Of a stretch of DNA of 64,000 bases, positions 12,267-24,500 are shown piece after piece. The notes below the pieces were generated by a model that had not been told where the DNA came from, made no database searches, and saw only the letters and a list, made by a program, of their open reading frames with translations. Position 1 is the stretch's first letter; every line of letters begins with the position of its first letter. The stretch lies in the NCBI GenBank assembly GCA_033439295.1, contig JAVTLE010000003.1, positions 1,302,001 through 1,366,000 of the forward strand, in the 5' to 3' direction. The stretch is from Deuterostichococcus epilithicus (taxonomy: Eukaryota > Chlorophyta > Trebouxiophyceae > Prasiolales > Stichococcaceae). The position numbers were made by a program, and so were the translations under genes.

Positions 12267-15200
12267 TCAGCTGCGGCCGCCCTGCGAGGCGGCCACCCGA
12301 GCACGCTTGCACTGCCGGATGGCCTGCTCGTTGATGGACATCTTGGTGCGGCGCCTGCTGCCGCCGGGCTGGCTCTGCTGGCTCTCGAAGAACAGCGGCG
12401 GGGCCGGCTGCGACGGCTCCGGCAGCACCGCCGTCGACGGGCAGCCCTGTATGCCGATGATGTGCTTGTAGCAAGCTGGTTGGCAGAGGATCATTGCAGT
12501 GAGACGTGCCTTGCAGCGGCAAGCTCATCCTTAATAGTCAGGGCGGCGTGTCAACTGCTTGCTTTGCGCCAGTTTCCCCAAAGTTTCGTTCACTTGCAAT
12601 TGGGGCACACCAGGGAGGAGGTGGCCATGCGGCCGAGACGCTGGCGATGGCCCGACATTGCGTCCAAGGTGGCGCGCTGCGGCTGCCCTGGGCCCGTTTT
12701 GGCCGCCGAGTCTGTGTCCGCCGTGCCTGCAACAGTATGGCCCAGCAGCTTCAGGCCGTCATCCCATCCGCTTGCACGGCCACTGCTTGCTGACTGGTGC
12801 GGCAGATGAGGGTGCCAACCATCAGCTGCGCCAGCACAGGGGGTGACTCGGGCGCTTGTCAGGGGCCTCAGCACCTGGGAGAGTTTTCCTCGGAGACTTC
12901 ATTCCCTGTGCTGCTAGAGCGCGTGGTTGCAGAGCACATCCTCGGGTGAGAGGCATGTTTCTATGGTGAAGCGGGCGTGTGCGCTCGGATCCCACCCGCA
13001 CCGGCGGCCTTGGTAGCGCCCGGCATCTGCGCTTCGAGGCTCTCGGGCGCCGCCCGCTTCCTGCCGCCCGAGCGGCCGCCCTGCTGGCCCTCCACCTGTG
13101 ATGGCTGCCGCTGCGTCGGCTGGTCTGCAACAACATTCGTAGGGACAATCGGTTATGGTTACAACGGATGGCGAATGTGCGGAATGCACGTCGGAGCTCT
13201 TGACCTGTTGGCAAGAGTACCTGAGGTCAGAGTGGGCAGGTGCAGTGGTCGGCCCACCGTGGGAGTCCGAGATAATGGAAGTCGCAGCTGACACGATCGA
13301 TGGCGAAACGTGCGTGGGGATGCCATGGGTTGCTCCCTAGACGCTGACCGAAACACAATCCCCTGAATCATTGTTGATGGGCGCACGTGTGTCACCGGGA
13401 TGCACGGACAGGTCCTGCATCAGCTCGGCGGCCGCGGCGGTGTCGTCCAGCGCCGTCCGCTCCCGCTCCCGTGCCTGAACTGTGCTGCCGCCGGGCGCTG
13501 CCGCCAGCGGCGCCCGGTCCTGCGTCACGCCACCCGCCGCGTTCTGGCTGCGCGGCGCGGCTGCCGCCGCGCCACGCCGCACGCTGTACCTGCAGCCAGA
13601 AGTGGCGGCGTCAATTGGAGTGGGACACCGCAGACTCCTGTGCTCAGGACACGTCATGACATGTCTTATCGTGTGCAGAGCGTGAAGTTCTTCTCGACTG
13701 TGCTCGACAGGGGCGCATCAGGCCCCAGGTGCCGCCAAGCCCACGGTGGCCTGCCTCCACAGCAGCATGCAGTACCACAGACGCACACCTGTCCGGCTGG
13801 CCGGGCACGGCTGCGAGCACGGCCTCGGCCACAAGGCGGGGGATGATGTGGCCGTCCAGCGCCGCAGCGCGCACATCCACCAGCTCCGCCATGATGTCCG
13901 CCACCTCCACCTGCAGCGCATGAAAACATTGGAAGGTTGGTGGCTTAGGGTTTCACAACTAGGGTTCACAGGCCACATTTTTTGCCTTCATGCACCAGCT
14001 CCGCCATGATGTCCGCGACCTCTACCTGCAGCATGTGAACGAGGAATGGGTGTAAGACAGGCGAAACAGCCGCAACCCCAATTCCAGCTCCGCCGCAATG
14101 TCCGCTGCCTCCACTTACATCACACAAGAAAATCATCAATAGTAAAGGTTGATGCTTTGGGGTTGTAGGCCGCTTCCTAGCGCTGCATCGCCCACCTCCA
14201 CCAGCTCCATCGTGAGGGTGGCGACCTCCAACTGCGGCATCCGAGGTAGGGTTCAGGGTTGAGAGCTGCGTCGCCTGCCTGATGATACACTTCATATACC
14301 AGCTGTGCCATGCTTCCCGCAACCTCTCCATCTGCAGTGTGTAATGGATTGGAGGCGGCTATCCTCCTGCTGCACCATCACCTCCGCCATGACGTCAGCC
14401 ACGTGCACATGCGGCGCATCAAGGGGGACCTCGAGCGATGCACGCCCTTGCGCAAGCTCATCTAACCCACCAGCATGCTGCACCTTCAGCGGCGTCTTTG
14501 AGTTGTTTCGAACCTATTCAGTGCATGCAAGGCAAGCCCTTAAGCCTGCAAGCGCCAAGGCGAACCCATCTCGTCGGATGGAGATTCTGCAGCTGGCAGC
14601 CTCACCTCCGAGCGCTTGAGGCAGAAGGCCTTGACCGCATCGTACGCATCCCCCTGCAGGCTCGTCACACCTGCGGCGCATGCACATTCATCATTGCAGC
14701 GAATGCCTCATCCGGGAGGTGGTTTCATGCATTGAGACGGATATGGGCCCATATCATTGTCGCGCATGCGTGATGTCAGAGCAGACAGGCTGAACATGTC
14801 TGCAGAGCTGCGCCGACGTCATGCCCACGCTGATGCGATTATGGTGATGCTGGCATAGCGGTGCCATACCGGGCTCCACATCGCACTGCATGCCCTCGTC
14901 CTTGTCCGCCGCCTCAGTCTCGCGGTCCGAGTCTGCAGTTCGAGTTTGGTCGCCTCTTGGCGCTGTCATCTGAGACAGGATCAGCATCGACAGCCAGTTC
15001 GTTCCTGCAGCAGGACCTGAGCTGGCGCAGCACACCAGGCGCCTGGCACACCTGTGTCGCAGACCGGAGTGAAAGGGGAGCAAGCACATTGCAGTACATT
15101 GCAAAAGGGTGTCAACCCCAGGGTGGCACCTGAGCCATCCGCGGCGCCGCACAGCGTGCTGTTCTGCACCGACTTCTCAACCTCCTCCGCCGCTTCCAGC

Positions 15201-17569
15201 TCGCAAGCGTCCAGCATGCTCAGAACCTGCAGTGCCAAACATCTTTCGTCGCAGATTCCATGCCGCCAGCAGGTGCTCGTGGATGCTCCACCAGATGTGA
15301 CGACTGGCCACATCCCACCTGTTGCAGCAGCAGTAGAGTAGGACGTCGTCCAGATTTGCATGACGGTCGCAGGACCTGCGGCTGGGCATCAGTGACTTGC
15401 AGCGACAACACCGAGCAAGGCGCGGCACGGTGCAGGAAGGTGCGGCAGCGTCTGCAGCAGTGCAGCAGCAGCAGGGCGCCAGCACCTTGAGGCCAACGGT
15501 GTGGTGGTGGGTGTTGACAGTGCCGAGGCTCATGGAGAAGGGCTTGCGGGCGAAGTGGCCGACTGCCTTGCTGTCTGCCTCCTTGAAGCACGGCGGCTGG
15601 TAGTCATCTGCGCGGTGTCACACAACACACCCAGGCTACAGGGACGATGACCTGAGAAGGGGTCCGACCAGCAATGACCGGCGTCAAAGGGCGCGTCCAA
15701 TCAGATATGCGGATTGCAGGAGCGGATGGAGGAGCGTCGCAAGGAGTAGATGGGAACAGGCAGGAGGTTGGCATGCTGCACTGTGGACGCTCGCACGCTG
15801 ACGCAAGGCCCCGCATGCAGTACTGTGCGGTCCAGCATGCGCACCTGGCGTGTCATCGTGGTACAGCAGCTTCATGAAGAGGTACCGCTGCATTTGAGGA
15901 GTGAACTAGCAGTTGACATACGACCAGCCTTCATGTTGCCATGTGCAGTGAGCGCCAGTGCATGCGCCATGGCGCCGCCATGCATGCACTCCAAAAGACA
16001 AGGCATTGTCTGTCCTTTGACGCGGATGGCCCTTCCGTCGGGAAGCTGTGTTCGTGAAGACCTGTTCTCTTAGAAAGGTGCTGGCATGCACCTCGGAGGG
16101 CACCACATCCAGCGTGTTGCAGATCTGCACCAGCGTGCGCATCAGGCGGATGACCTGGTACTTGACGGACTCGTAGCTTGAGCTCTGCGGGCAGAAAATG
16201 TAGCGGTTTAAACCAGCTTCACAAATGAGAGAAGCTGGCCCATCCCATCGACACCCTTATTTGCATGAGCGATCAAGTCTGTGTGTCGTGTAGTTGACAG
16301 GATGTAGTGCTCACAGCTGGCACTGCCGTTTTCTTCTTGCTGGCGGCCTTGCTGCCGGCAGGGCCGCTGACGCCCATGGTCACCACGCCGGCATCGCCAT
16401 ACTCGAAGGAAAACTTATACTCCTGTGGCGACCAGGAGAGGGGATGAGCAGTGTTGTTGTGCTGTGCGTGGGACTGTGTTGCCTGTCCTACTAATATCTT
16501 CGACAGAAATGCACAATCGTGTTCATGTAACGGCGGTGTACATATGGTCCGGCTGCCATTTGTAAGATTTGGTGTATTGACCTCGAGCAGTTCGGTGCCG
16601 CCAGCGTCCGTCGAGATGCCGTAGATGAGCGTCTGCAGCGCAGTGAGATGTTGTCAGAAAAGGTGACCTGCCACAACAGGGAGCAAGGATTTGCTGTGCA
16701 ACAGTGAGACCACCAATAAATTGAACTCTGCTGCAAAACTGGCTCACCTTGAGGTGTTTCTTCATCAGCGCATCGTAGACACCTGCAATGCAGTGGGAAC
16801 ATGCACATCATCCGCCGCCACTGAGGGCTGATGACATTGCGCAGCAGCACTTGCTTTCGCAGACACACTCGCGGGCCGCAGGCACATCACCCTGCTCCAC
16901 CCAGTCGACCAGCCGCTTGGATTCCGGCGTGTTTGGCATCAGCATCTTCACATTCATGCCTGCAAGGGCATGGCACACGAAAACTGACAATATTTCCAAT
17001 ATTGGCCCGCTCGCCCCTTGTCATTGTACCTCAGCCACGAAGGCTCACAGAGTTCTTATTTGGCAGCGAGAGCAAGCGAGCGAGCGAGTGGGCTTGCGCA
17101 CTACCTTCCAGATTCTCCATGTCAACGCCCTTGAAGTTCTTCTCGGTGAACAGGCCCCGCAGGTAGGACACATGGAAGACGCTCTGCGGCGACAAACGCC
17201 TTGTCAGCACTGAGAGCGAGGGTGCTGCTGGCAGGAAAGGGTTTGCTTGTGCAGCGGAAGCTCGAACAGATCCAGCGAATCCCAGTCATCAAATGCCAAT
17301 CACGACAAGCTGCTTGTTTGAAGGTGTGTATCTTCACGGCGGGATGAGCCTCACCACCCTCAGCAGGCTGCGGACCTGCGGTGCCAGGAGAGCTAGCGTG
17401 ATGCATCAACAGCGAATCCAGGCCTTGGCATGCCAGAAGATCTCCAGAGGTCTCCACAAGCAATCCGGCTTGCTGCTGCGTGCTGCGAGTGCACACCAAG
17501 ACCGGCAAGCCTCACCACTTGCAGCGACTCCTGTGCTGCGACTGTCGCCTGCTCCTGCATCTGTGCCAT
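12267..17569 (-). CDS. Meiotic HORMA-domain axis protein (HOP1/ASY1 family)
   Basis: HOP1/ASY1 coats meiotic chromosome axes and promotes interhomolog recombination. On the minus strand, ATG at 17567-17569 begins MAQMQEQATVAAQESLQ. Later exons give LLRV (about 17355-17372), SVFHVSYLRGLFTEKNF (about 17105-17180), MNVKMLMPNTPESKRLVDW (about 16890-16962), GVYDALMKKHLK, EYKFSFEYGDAG (about 16330-16424), YQVIRLMRTLVQICNTLD (about 16095-16185), FMKLLYHDDTP (about 15850-15890), YQPPCFKEAD (about 15520-15612) and VLSMLDACELEAAEE (about 15170-15230). These follow the plant ASY1 HORMA domain in order (LLRIAIFNISYIRGLFPEK, RRLIDWMEKGVYDAL, ILMKLLYYDD). The C-terminal half (12267 to about 15000) is low in conserved blocks, passes through a six-unit repeat array, and ends in a basic region with KMSINEQAIRQCKRAR before TGA (12267-12269), which may be a closing-motif-like tail. 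N-terminal domain is secure; exon structure below 15000 is not. Confidence 0.82.
13872..14420 (-). repeat. Six-unit array of decayed exon-like repeats within HOP1/ASY1
   Basis: Six related segments about 38 bp long recur at 13879, 13994, 14082, 14200, 14298 and 14374, spaced 115, 88, 118, 98 and 76 bp. Read on the minus strand the best two give an acceptor-like CTGCAG followed by codons for VEVADIMAELV, then a donor-like GTG. The unit at 14374 encodes VHVADVMAEVM within an open stretch. Flanks also repeat loosely and contain TTAGGGTT-like bits. It appears that an exon plus intron edge was duplicated in tandem several times and then diverged. Confidence 0.72.
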
Positions 17570-18467
17570 TTGCTGGTGCCGGACCTGCGAAACACGGCGG
17601 TGAGGCCTGCCTTGTAAGCAGCCGCTGCTACAAACTTTGAAGCTTCACGTTTGATCGTTAGACGCTTCACAAGATGCAAGAGCTCTCAGAATGCAGAAGG
17701 ACGTTGTATATATGAGCGCTGTCAGTTTGAGCAGCAGTGCAGCACGTCGCGCACCATGGAGACGCCGCGCTGGTATCGGAGTGGCGGTTTCAGGTCGTGT
17801 CCGACTTGTAGCCGAAACTGGCCTTCAGCGTCGCAGCACTGCGCGGAATTCTGAGCCCGAGCAAGCAACGAGCACCTGCAAGTCCGAGCTTGGCGATGAG
17901 TGAAAGCACAGAGAGAGTTGGCCCTTGTAGGAGGCCAGAGGAAGCAGGAACCGGAAGCAATTGAGAAGGCTGGGCTAACCTACCAGTCACACAGTTAAAT
18001 CGGACTTATGTTGTGGACAGAGCCTTGTACTCCTGGTCAGGCGAACAGAAGCAGCCCTCAGCCGCACCCACACGCCGCTGATCAATCCGCCAAAACCAGC
18101 ACGCACGTGCGAACAGACTGAATTCTCCCCTCTGCGCTTCGCGAGCAACCAGAGGATATATTCGAGTCGTGTTGTGGTCTTCCCTAGCCAGTCCTGATTT
18201 GAAAGCTGCCCTGCTGCCTCGCTGCTGGTCAGAATATCATCGCATCCCCATCGTTCGGACGCCTCCGGCAGTGCGCTTCGTAAGACTCTTCGTGTAGCTG
18301 ATCTCGTTTGTCAGCTTTGCAATTATCGAGGTTGGAGCGGCGACGAACGATCCGCTGCTGAAACTCGGTGCTGGTTCCGGTAGAACAAACTTAGAAGCGA
18401 ACTGATCGGAACGCAGCTGCACCGAGGTTGCTGTCTGAGCGGCGTGCTGTTGAGGTCTTCCTCACGT
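17570..18467. promoter_or_regulatory. Divergent 5' region shared by HOP1/ASY1 (-) and THOC3 (+)
   Basis: About 900 bp separate the two start codons, so this must hold both promoters and 5' UTRs, and possibly a non-coding first exon of either gene. No clear TATA box, CpG-type motif or known operator could be identified by eye. Confidence 0.5.
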
Positions 18468-19377
18468 ATGGGCAATGCTGCTGGCGATCCGTTCGCCAAG
18501 CACGAGATACGGGAGCTCACGGGCCACAGGAAGAAGGTGCGGCGGCGCTCACATGCACTGCCCAAGGATATTCGGCTGTGCAAATCAGCAGTATTGCTCA
18601 AGCTGCGGTCGAGGCAGGAAGTCAAGGCTCATGAAGGCATGCAGGTGAACACCGTAGCATGGAACTGCAATGGCAAGCGCCTTGCGACAGGTGTGCGGAA
18701 CCTCAAGAGTCGCAGCTGCATGCTTCCGTGACAGTGCTCTTGCAGATTGTCATCTCCTTACTCCGTTCCTGGTGCATCGACAGGCTCACTCGACGGGTCT
18801 ATCAAGATTTGGCGGCTGGACCCGCGGCATGTGAGTGCCCGGCAATGGCAACGGCATGAGGCATGTGGGCATTGCAAGCACGCGAGCATAGTGCATCGGG
18901 TCTCACGATGATCTCCCACTGCAGGGCAAGCCAGAGAGGGCAGAGAGTGAGCTGATAGGGCATACGGACTCTGTCGTGTACATCAGATGGGATCCCACCA
19001 CCGCAGACCGGCTGGCGTCCATCGCCAATGACAAAACCATCAGGTGCCTGGTGTTCTACACGATGGGCAGTGGGATAGGGGTCCTGTCGAGACGTACTCT
19101 AACCGAATTGGCTGCCACTCCAATCCTCTGCGGACTGCTGCCTTGCTGAGAATGCCCAACCACAAGCCCATGGTCACCGCAGGATGTGGGATGCGCGTAG
19201 CTCGCGGCTGCTGGGCACAGTCAAGGTGGCTGGGCCGCTGTTCCTCACTTGGAAGCAGGACGGCTCGGAGGTGGCCTGCACGGACCGCAATGACACGATC
19301 ACTGTGGTGGATGCCCGATCAGCAAAGTCGGTCAGGAGCCACAAATACAGCTGCCAGGTGAGGCTCCAAGAATAGGC

Positions 19378-19436
<59 letters not shown>

Positions 19437-20545
19437 CACAGCGTGTTGCAAGTCCTCCATGAGCTGCGCTTGTCAGCTGAGGCCCGCTTCAATGGCATCA
19501 GGTCAACGAGATGATCTGGAGCGCCGATGGCCAGCTGTGCTTCGTGGCCATGGGCTCCGGCGCCATTGAGGTGCAGAGCCCCCCCTCTTTTGTCTGTTCC
19601 AAACCCCTTTCTGCAAGCTGTCACGGCCTGGCCAGGACGCCTATTGAAGTTGCTTATAAGACCCTGTCTCCGATTCGTTTGCTGTGTACGTTGCACCAGG
19701 TGCTGGAGTATCCCTCGTTCTCGAAGCTGCGCTCAGTCGTGGGCCACTCTGGAGGAATCTACCACTTGTGCCTGGACCCCACCGGCAGGCACGTGTCCTC
19801 ATGCTTCCTGGCACGTTTCAGCAGCGTTGCGAAGCTTGCTGTGCATCCTGCGCTGCATCCGCAACAGGTTGCCCAGCCGCAGCGTGCTGTAGAGTGCAGT
19901 CGCATGCTAAAGGGCATGCTTTGAAGGGTCTGTCTGCACTGCCTCAGGTTCCTGGCGTCCTCCGGCACCGACGCCTGCATCTGCCTTTGGGACATGGCCG
20001 ACATGGTGTGCATCCGAACCTTTGTGGGCATGGACAACGACGTCAACAACATGGGCTTTTCGCATGACTCGAAGTACCTGGCATATGTGGACACCCGGGT
20101 GGGCGTCGCCATCGTGGACGTGCATACCGGTGAGCGTTCAGAGAAGCAGCCCGTCACAGGCGTCCATCCAGCTTGTCACGCACAGGTTGTGGGAACAGTT
20201 CGTACATCTGTCTGCTTTATTAGTGATCCTTCCGCCGCGAGTTGCAGGCTTTCGTGCTTGTGGCATGCAGCCAGAACAGGCCTGTGCATATGCATGTGTC
20301 TGCTCTTCCTCGATGTTGTGCAGCGGCAACGGACCCACCATCAGGTCGTGGCACTCCACTTACTCCCCGGATCCCCCTTTCCTACAGGCCAGTTGCTGCA
20401 CACCATACAGACGAGCGGCCATGTCCCGGACGCGCTGGACTGGAACCCGCGACACCTGGTGCTGGCGTGGCCCAATGCCTTCTCGGCAGACTACAGGGAC
20501 GCTTCGCGGGACAGTGGCCCTGTCGCAATCTTCGCCTCTGCCTGA
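18468..20545 (+). CDS. THOC3: THO complex subunit 3 (TEX1/THOC3), WD40 protein
   Basis: THOC3 is a WD40 propeller in the nuclear THO/TREX complex that couples transcription to mRNA export. Exons join in frame: 18468-18536, 18645-18690, 18784-18830, 18925-19043, 19183-19357, 19502-19570, 19700-19788, 19948-20129 and 20388-20545 (TGA). Diagnostic strings are ELTGHRKKV, VNTVAWNCNGKRLATG, GHTDSVVYIRWDP, MWDARSSRLLGT, VNEMIWSADGQL, GHSGGIYHLCLDPTGRFLA (junction), and DNDVNNMGFSHDSKYLA. The product is about 320 residues, the usual length. The intron after 19788 starts with GC. One intron contains a long CTG microsatellite. An in-frame ATG at 18444 lies upstream; 18468 was chosen because MGNAAGDPF runs straight into the conserved start. 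Confidence 0.92.
19379..19434 (+). repeat. (CTG)n microsatellite in THOC3 intron
   Basis: About 18 CTG units with a single TTG interruption lie between the exons ending at 19357 and starting at 19502. The tract is entirely intronic in this model. Confidence 0.95.
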
Positions 20546-21572
20546 AATGTCGTGTTATGGCTGGCCGCCGTGTGTTCCATTGGCGGCCGGGTCAAAGTCG
20601 CTGATACTTGGACCATGCTATGAACCAGTTGGGGCCCGGCAGAACAATCAGATGCCCTAATGAAGTTCTTGAAATGAAACTCAAAGGGAGTCTAGGTGTT
20701 CTGGCAAGTGCCAGCAACGCGGGCAACTAAGCGGCATGATTAGGAACAATAGGCCTGCTAACACAGAAGCGCATGCACTCTGCAGCAGAGTACGCATGCA
20801 GGTTCAGCAGATGTGTAGGCGAGAAGGCATGCAGTGCACTTGCTGATACAACATCAAGTGCGCTCCCGACGGGCTGAACCATGGACACACGTCATCGGAG
20901 GCACAGTGGTGATGCCTCAAGATCGGTGCGCAAATAGTGACGCCAAAAAAACATGCCGACAGAAAGCTATCAGCTTTGACAGCATGAGAGCGTGGTCTCA
21001 AAGAATCACCTGCGCCAAACGGGTGCTGCAGGCGCAAGCGATTTAAACTGTTGGTTCCATTCCATTCAGTGCGCGCCTTGCAGGAGGGTCGGCGCTTGAC
21101 CCGCTTGGCTCTTACTACGGGGCTGGGTTCGGGTCCCAGGCTTGATCCGACGACTCTGAAGGCGCCAACGGAATCGGTGCGTGCTCCGATCCGGAGTCTG
21201 GAGACGATGGTTTGTGCGGAAATGGCTTGCTGTTTGCCAGCAGCGGGTGGGATGACATTGTCATACATGCGCAGGAAGAGGAAGGAGACGAGGAGGAGGA
21301 CGAAGATGAGGAGGATGAAGCTATCCCACAGCGACGAAGCCGGGGGAGCCGCCGCCGTTCGCAGCCGACCAGCCGTCGCCTCCGCAGCAGCGGCGCTGCG
21401 ATCGACATGGTGGGCGGCAGCACAACGTCCGCTGTGGCAGCTATATCGCACGATGCATGCTCACATGAGCGGCGCCGCATTACTCCACGGCACATCATCG
21501 GTTTCTAGCGGCGTGCGCAAAGTGTGCTCATCTGCCCATCATCGGTGCTTGTGCTGCACCTTGGACATGTAG
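20546..21572. other. Intergenic region THOC3 / ATAD2-like
   Basis: This contains the THOC3 3' UTR and the ATAD2 5' region. A purine-rich GAGGA tract at about 21270-21330 would encode acidic residues on the plus strand (in a 98-codon frame, 21212-21508) and a hydrophobic stretch on the minus strand (215-codon frame, 20804-21451). Neither resembles a known protein. The plus frame could be a 5' exon of the ATAD2 gene, because a TGTAG acceptor-like site sits directly before the ATG at 21573. Confidence 0.35.
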
Positions 21573-24500
21573 ATGGCTCCGCCCGAGGAGGACGACGCCG
21601 GTGCCGCTAGGCGCCGCTACCCGATGCGTGACCGCGGCACACTGCAGCGCTTCAACTTCGAGGGCATGGACAGCGAGCCTCAGGCGAAGCGCCGCCGCAT
21701 CAACGACTCTGATTCGAAGGTGCCCCCTTCTCTTGGACCAGCCAAAGTATCCCTGGTCCTCAGCCATGGTTCTAGGCAGTGCACCCCACATGCTCGTTCC
21801 TTCTGCGCTTTACACGGCGCACTTGTTTGTTCTCGCTGAAGGCCGTTGTGATGGCGTGGAAATTCCTCCGGACTGTGATGGAGACGATAGATGGCCATGA
21901 CTTCATGGCAGCCAGATTAGCAACAGCTACGTTGCAATCCTCGTTGCACGGCACATGAGCCTCGCCCTTTCATCCTGCCACCCGCTCTCCCTGAATTGAA
22001 CAGGCCACACCCGGCGGCAACAGCAATGCCAGCGGCGAGGAAGACGAGGAGGAGGAAGACGAGGAAGACGACGAGAGCTTGGACGAGGAGGAGGAGGAGG
22101 GTTTAGGCGCTGCACGGTACAGCTTGCGCGACCGCACCCGCATCGCCCGAGAGGTCCGCTACAGCCCGCCCAAGGAGGAGCTGCGCGAGCGCGAAAGGTA
22201 CAGCACAGAAGCAAAACAGGAAAGATGCTTGGAACTGGGGAAAGAGGAGCGCAGTGTGGACAGGACGGCCTGCCTGAGAGGCCGACATGCGTGCGTCTGA
22301 GGTGCAGAATGTGGGGACCGAACCGGAAAAAACCCGACGACAGCGCGATGGTCTTTCAGAAAGCGTGCTTCTACAAAGACCAATCGGCTCGGCTCTCTGC
22401 AGGGTGCTAGCGCGACGCGTCGAGCGCCGGTTCCGCGAGCGCCTGAGCGGCGGCGGCCGGCGGCGACGGCGGCCCACGCTGGGGGGCGGCGGCAACGGCG
22501 CCTGGTCTGACGGCGGCGGCGCCGCCGGCGCCGACTGGGCGGCACTTCCGGATGCGGAGGGCTTCAGCGGCGGCCTGGGCCTGGGCGGAGCCGGGCAGCC
22601 CGCCGCCGAGCGGGAGGCGGCGCCCGGTGCGATGCTGCCCGCCGGCATCGCGGCGGCGCCCGGCGGCGGCGGGGACCAGGGCCGCAACGTCGAGATCACG
22701 CCCGTTGAGGTGAATGACTGGACGATCCGGCTCTGCTATGAGGCACTGCTGCTGTGGGGGGCCATTGAAGGGGCTTCTGACCGAGATTGTGTACGTTTGG
22801 CATGTGCCTGGTGACGGCAGCCGACGTCTGCAGATGATTGTGACATCCGCAGGCTGATTTTCAGAACACAGAAAGTCCTCAGCCCTTCAGCCAGCTGTAG
22901 CTGAACTGTGTCCACTCGCTGTGACATGCTCTGCAGCAGGCACCAACTTTGAGGGACATCTTCCCGCAGGTGGACCCTTCGGTCACCTTTGACCAGATTG
23001 GCGGCCTGGATGGGTACATCGACAAGCTGAAGGAGATGATCTTCCTGCCGCTGGTGTACCCTGAGCTGCTGGAGCGCTTTCAGATCACGCCGCCGCGCGG
23101 CGTGCTGTTCTATGGCCCCCCAGGTAGGTCTGCTGCCCTCCGGGCGTGCTGCTGGAACCTGACCCGGCGTGGATTCTGCAGCATGAGGCGTCAGCGCCAC
23201 GGTCTTCCAAGCTGATTTCGAACCCACCTGCCAACAGAAGCCCAAGCCGAATGGCACAGCTGCGAGGCATGCGATAGCGATAGGAAGGCCCACCTGCCAT
23301 CTGCAGGCGGTGCCAACAGCAGGCGGTGCCCAGCAGGCGGTGCCAACAGGTGTCGATGCCGACCGCCACACCTTGCTGCGCAGGCACGGGCAAGACGCTG
23401 GTGGCCAGGGCGCTGGCGGCGCAGGCATCGCAGGCGGGGCACAAGGTCACGTTCTTCATGCGCAAGGGCGCCGACATCCTGTCCAAGTGGGTCGGCGAGG
23501 CGGAGCGCATGCTGCGACTGCTGTTTGCGGAGGCGGAGCGCTGCCAGCCGTCAATCATTTTCTTTGATGAGCTCGACGGCCTGGCGCCGGTGCGGATTCG
23601 GAGCACTGCACACTCCCTGGCGGCGCCTCTGCATGCTCGTGGCTGCACAGATGCATCATGCTCCTGTCCGCGTTCCGCCTGCGCCTTGGCCGGGACGGCG
23701 GCGGACGCGCTGGCACATTCGTACAGCCAAAGCAGCTGGATGACAATGTTCCATACCTGCGCTGAAACTGGCATGCCCATGAGACCCGGCTGCAGGTGCG
23801 GAGCAGCAAGCAGGACCAGATCCACAACTCCATCGTGTCGACGCTGCTGGCGCTCATGGACGGCCTCACCTCCCGCGGCCAGGTGCGCGCATGCTGCTAG
23901 TGTCGTCATCCGGTACACCAGCTGCAGCTGCACTTGCTCTGAAGGCTTTCACTTGTATCAAGTCACTCAACAGCTACTCAAGCAGTGCCAAAGCCGTGAA
24001 CCACAAGCCATGGAGAGAAGCATTTAGTGCTGAAACCCTACACTGCGCTGCTTTGCCCATCCGTCGCCATTGCCGGCTGTTATCAAGTGTGCCTTTCAAA
24101 TGCTCGGTCTTAAGGAAGATTGTGCTAGCACATGCCTCATTTGTGCTTCTGGCAGAAATGACAAACTCACATCGAAAACGAGAGCCGCATTGGCGCTGCC
24201 CGCAGGTGGTGGTCATAGGCGCTACCAACCGGCCCGATGCGCTCGACTCGGCGCTGCGGCGGCCGGGCCGCTTCGACCGGGAGCTGCTGTTCCCGCTGCC
24301 CGCGCTGGAGGCGCGGGGTTCAATACTGGACATCCACACGCGGGGGTGGGCGGAGCCGCCGCCGCCGCCGCTGCGCGCGCGGCTGGCCGCCATGACTGCT
24401 GGCTACTGCGGCGCCGACCTCAAGGTGGAAATTTAGGGCTGCCTGGGGCCTGCACTCGAATCAGTCGCCAAAGTCCGTTGGCTTTGCGATCATGCTGGCA

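Noticed and set aside
13872-14420. CRISPR array
   Set aside because: Repeats are degenerate, spacers also resemble each other, and the array sits in a nuclear eukaryotic gene.
20804-21451. Minus-strand 215-codon frame with a strongly hydrophobic stretch, possibly a small membrane protein
   Set aside because: The hydrophobic stretch is the complement of a GAGGA purine tract; no similarity or supporting splice or start context.
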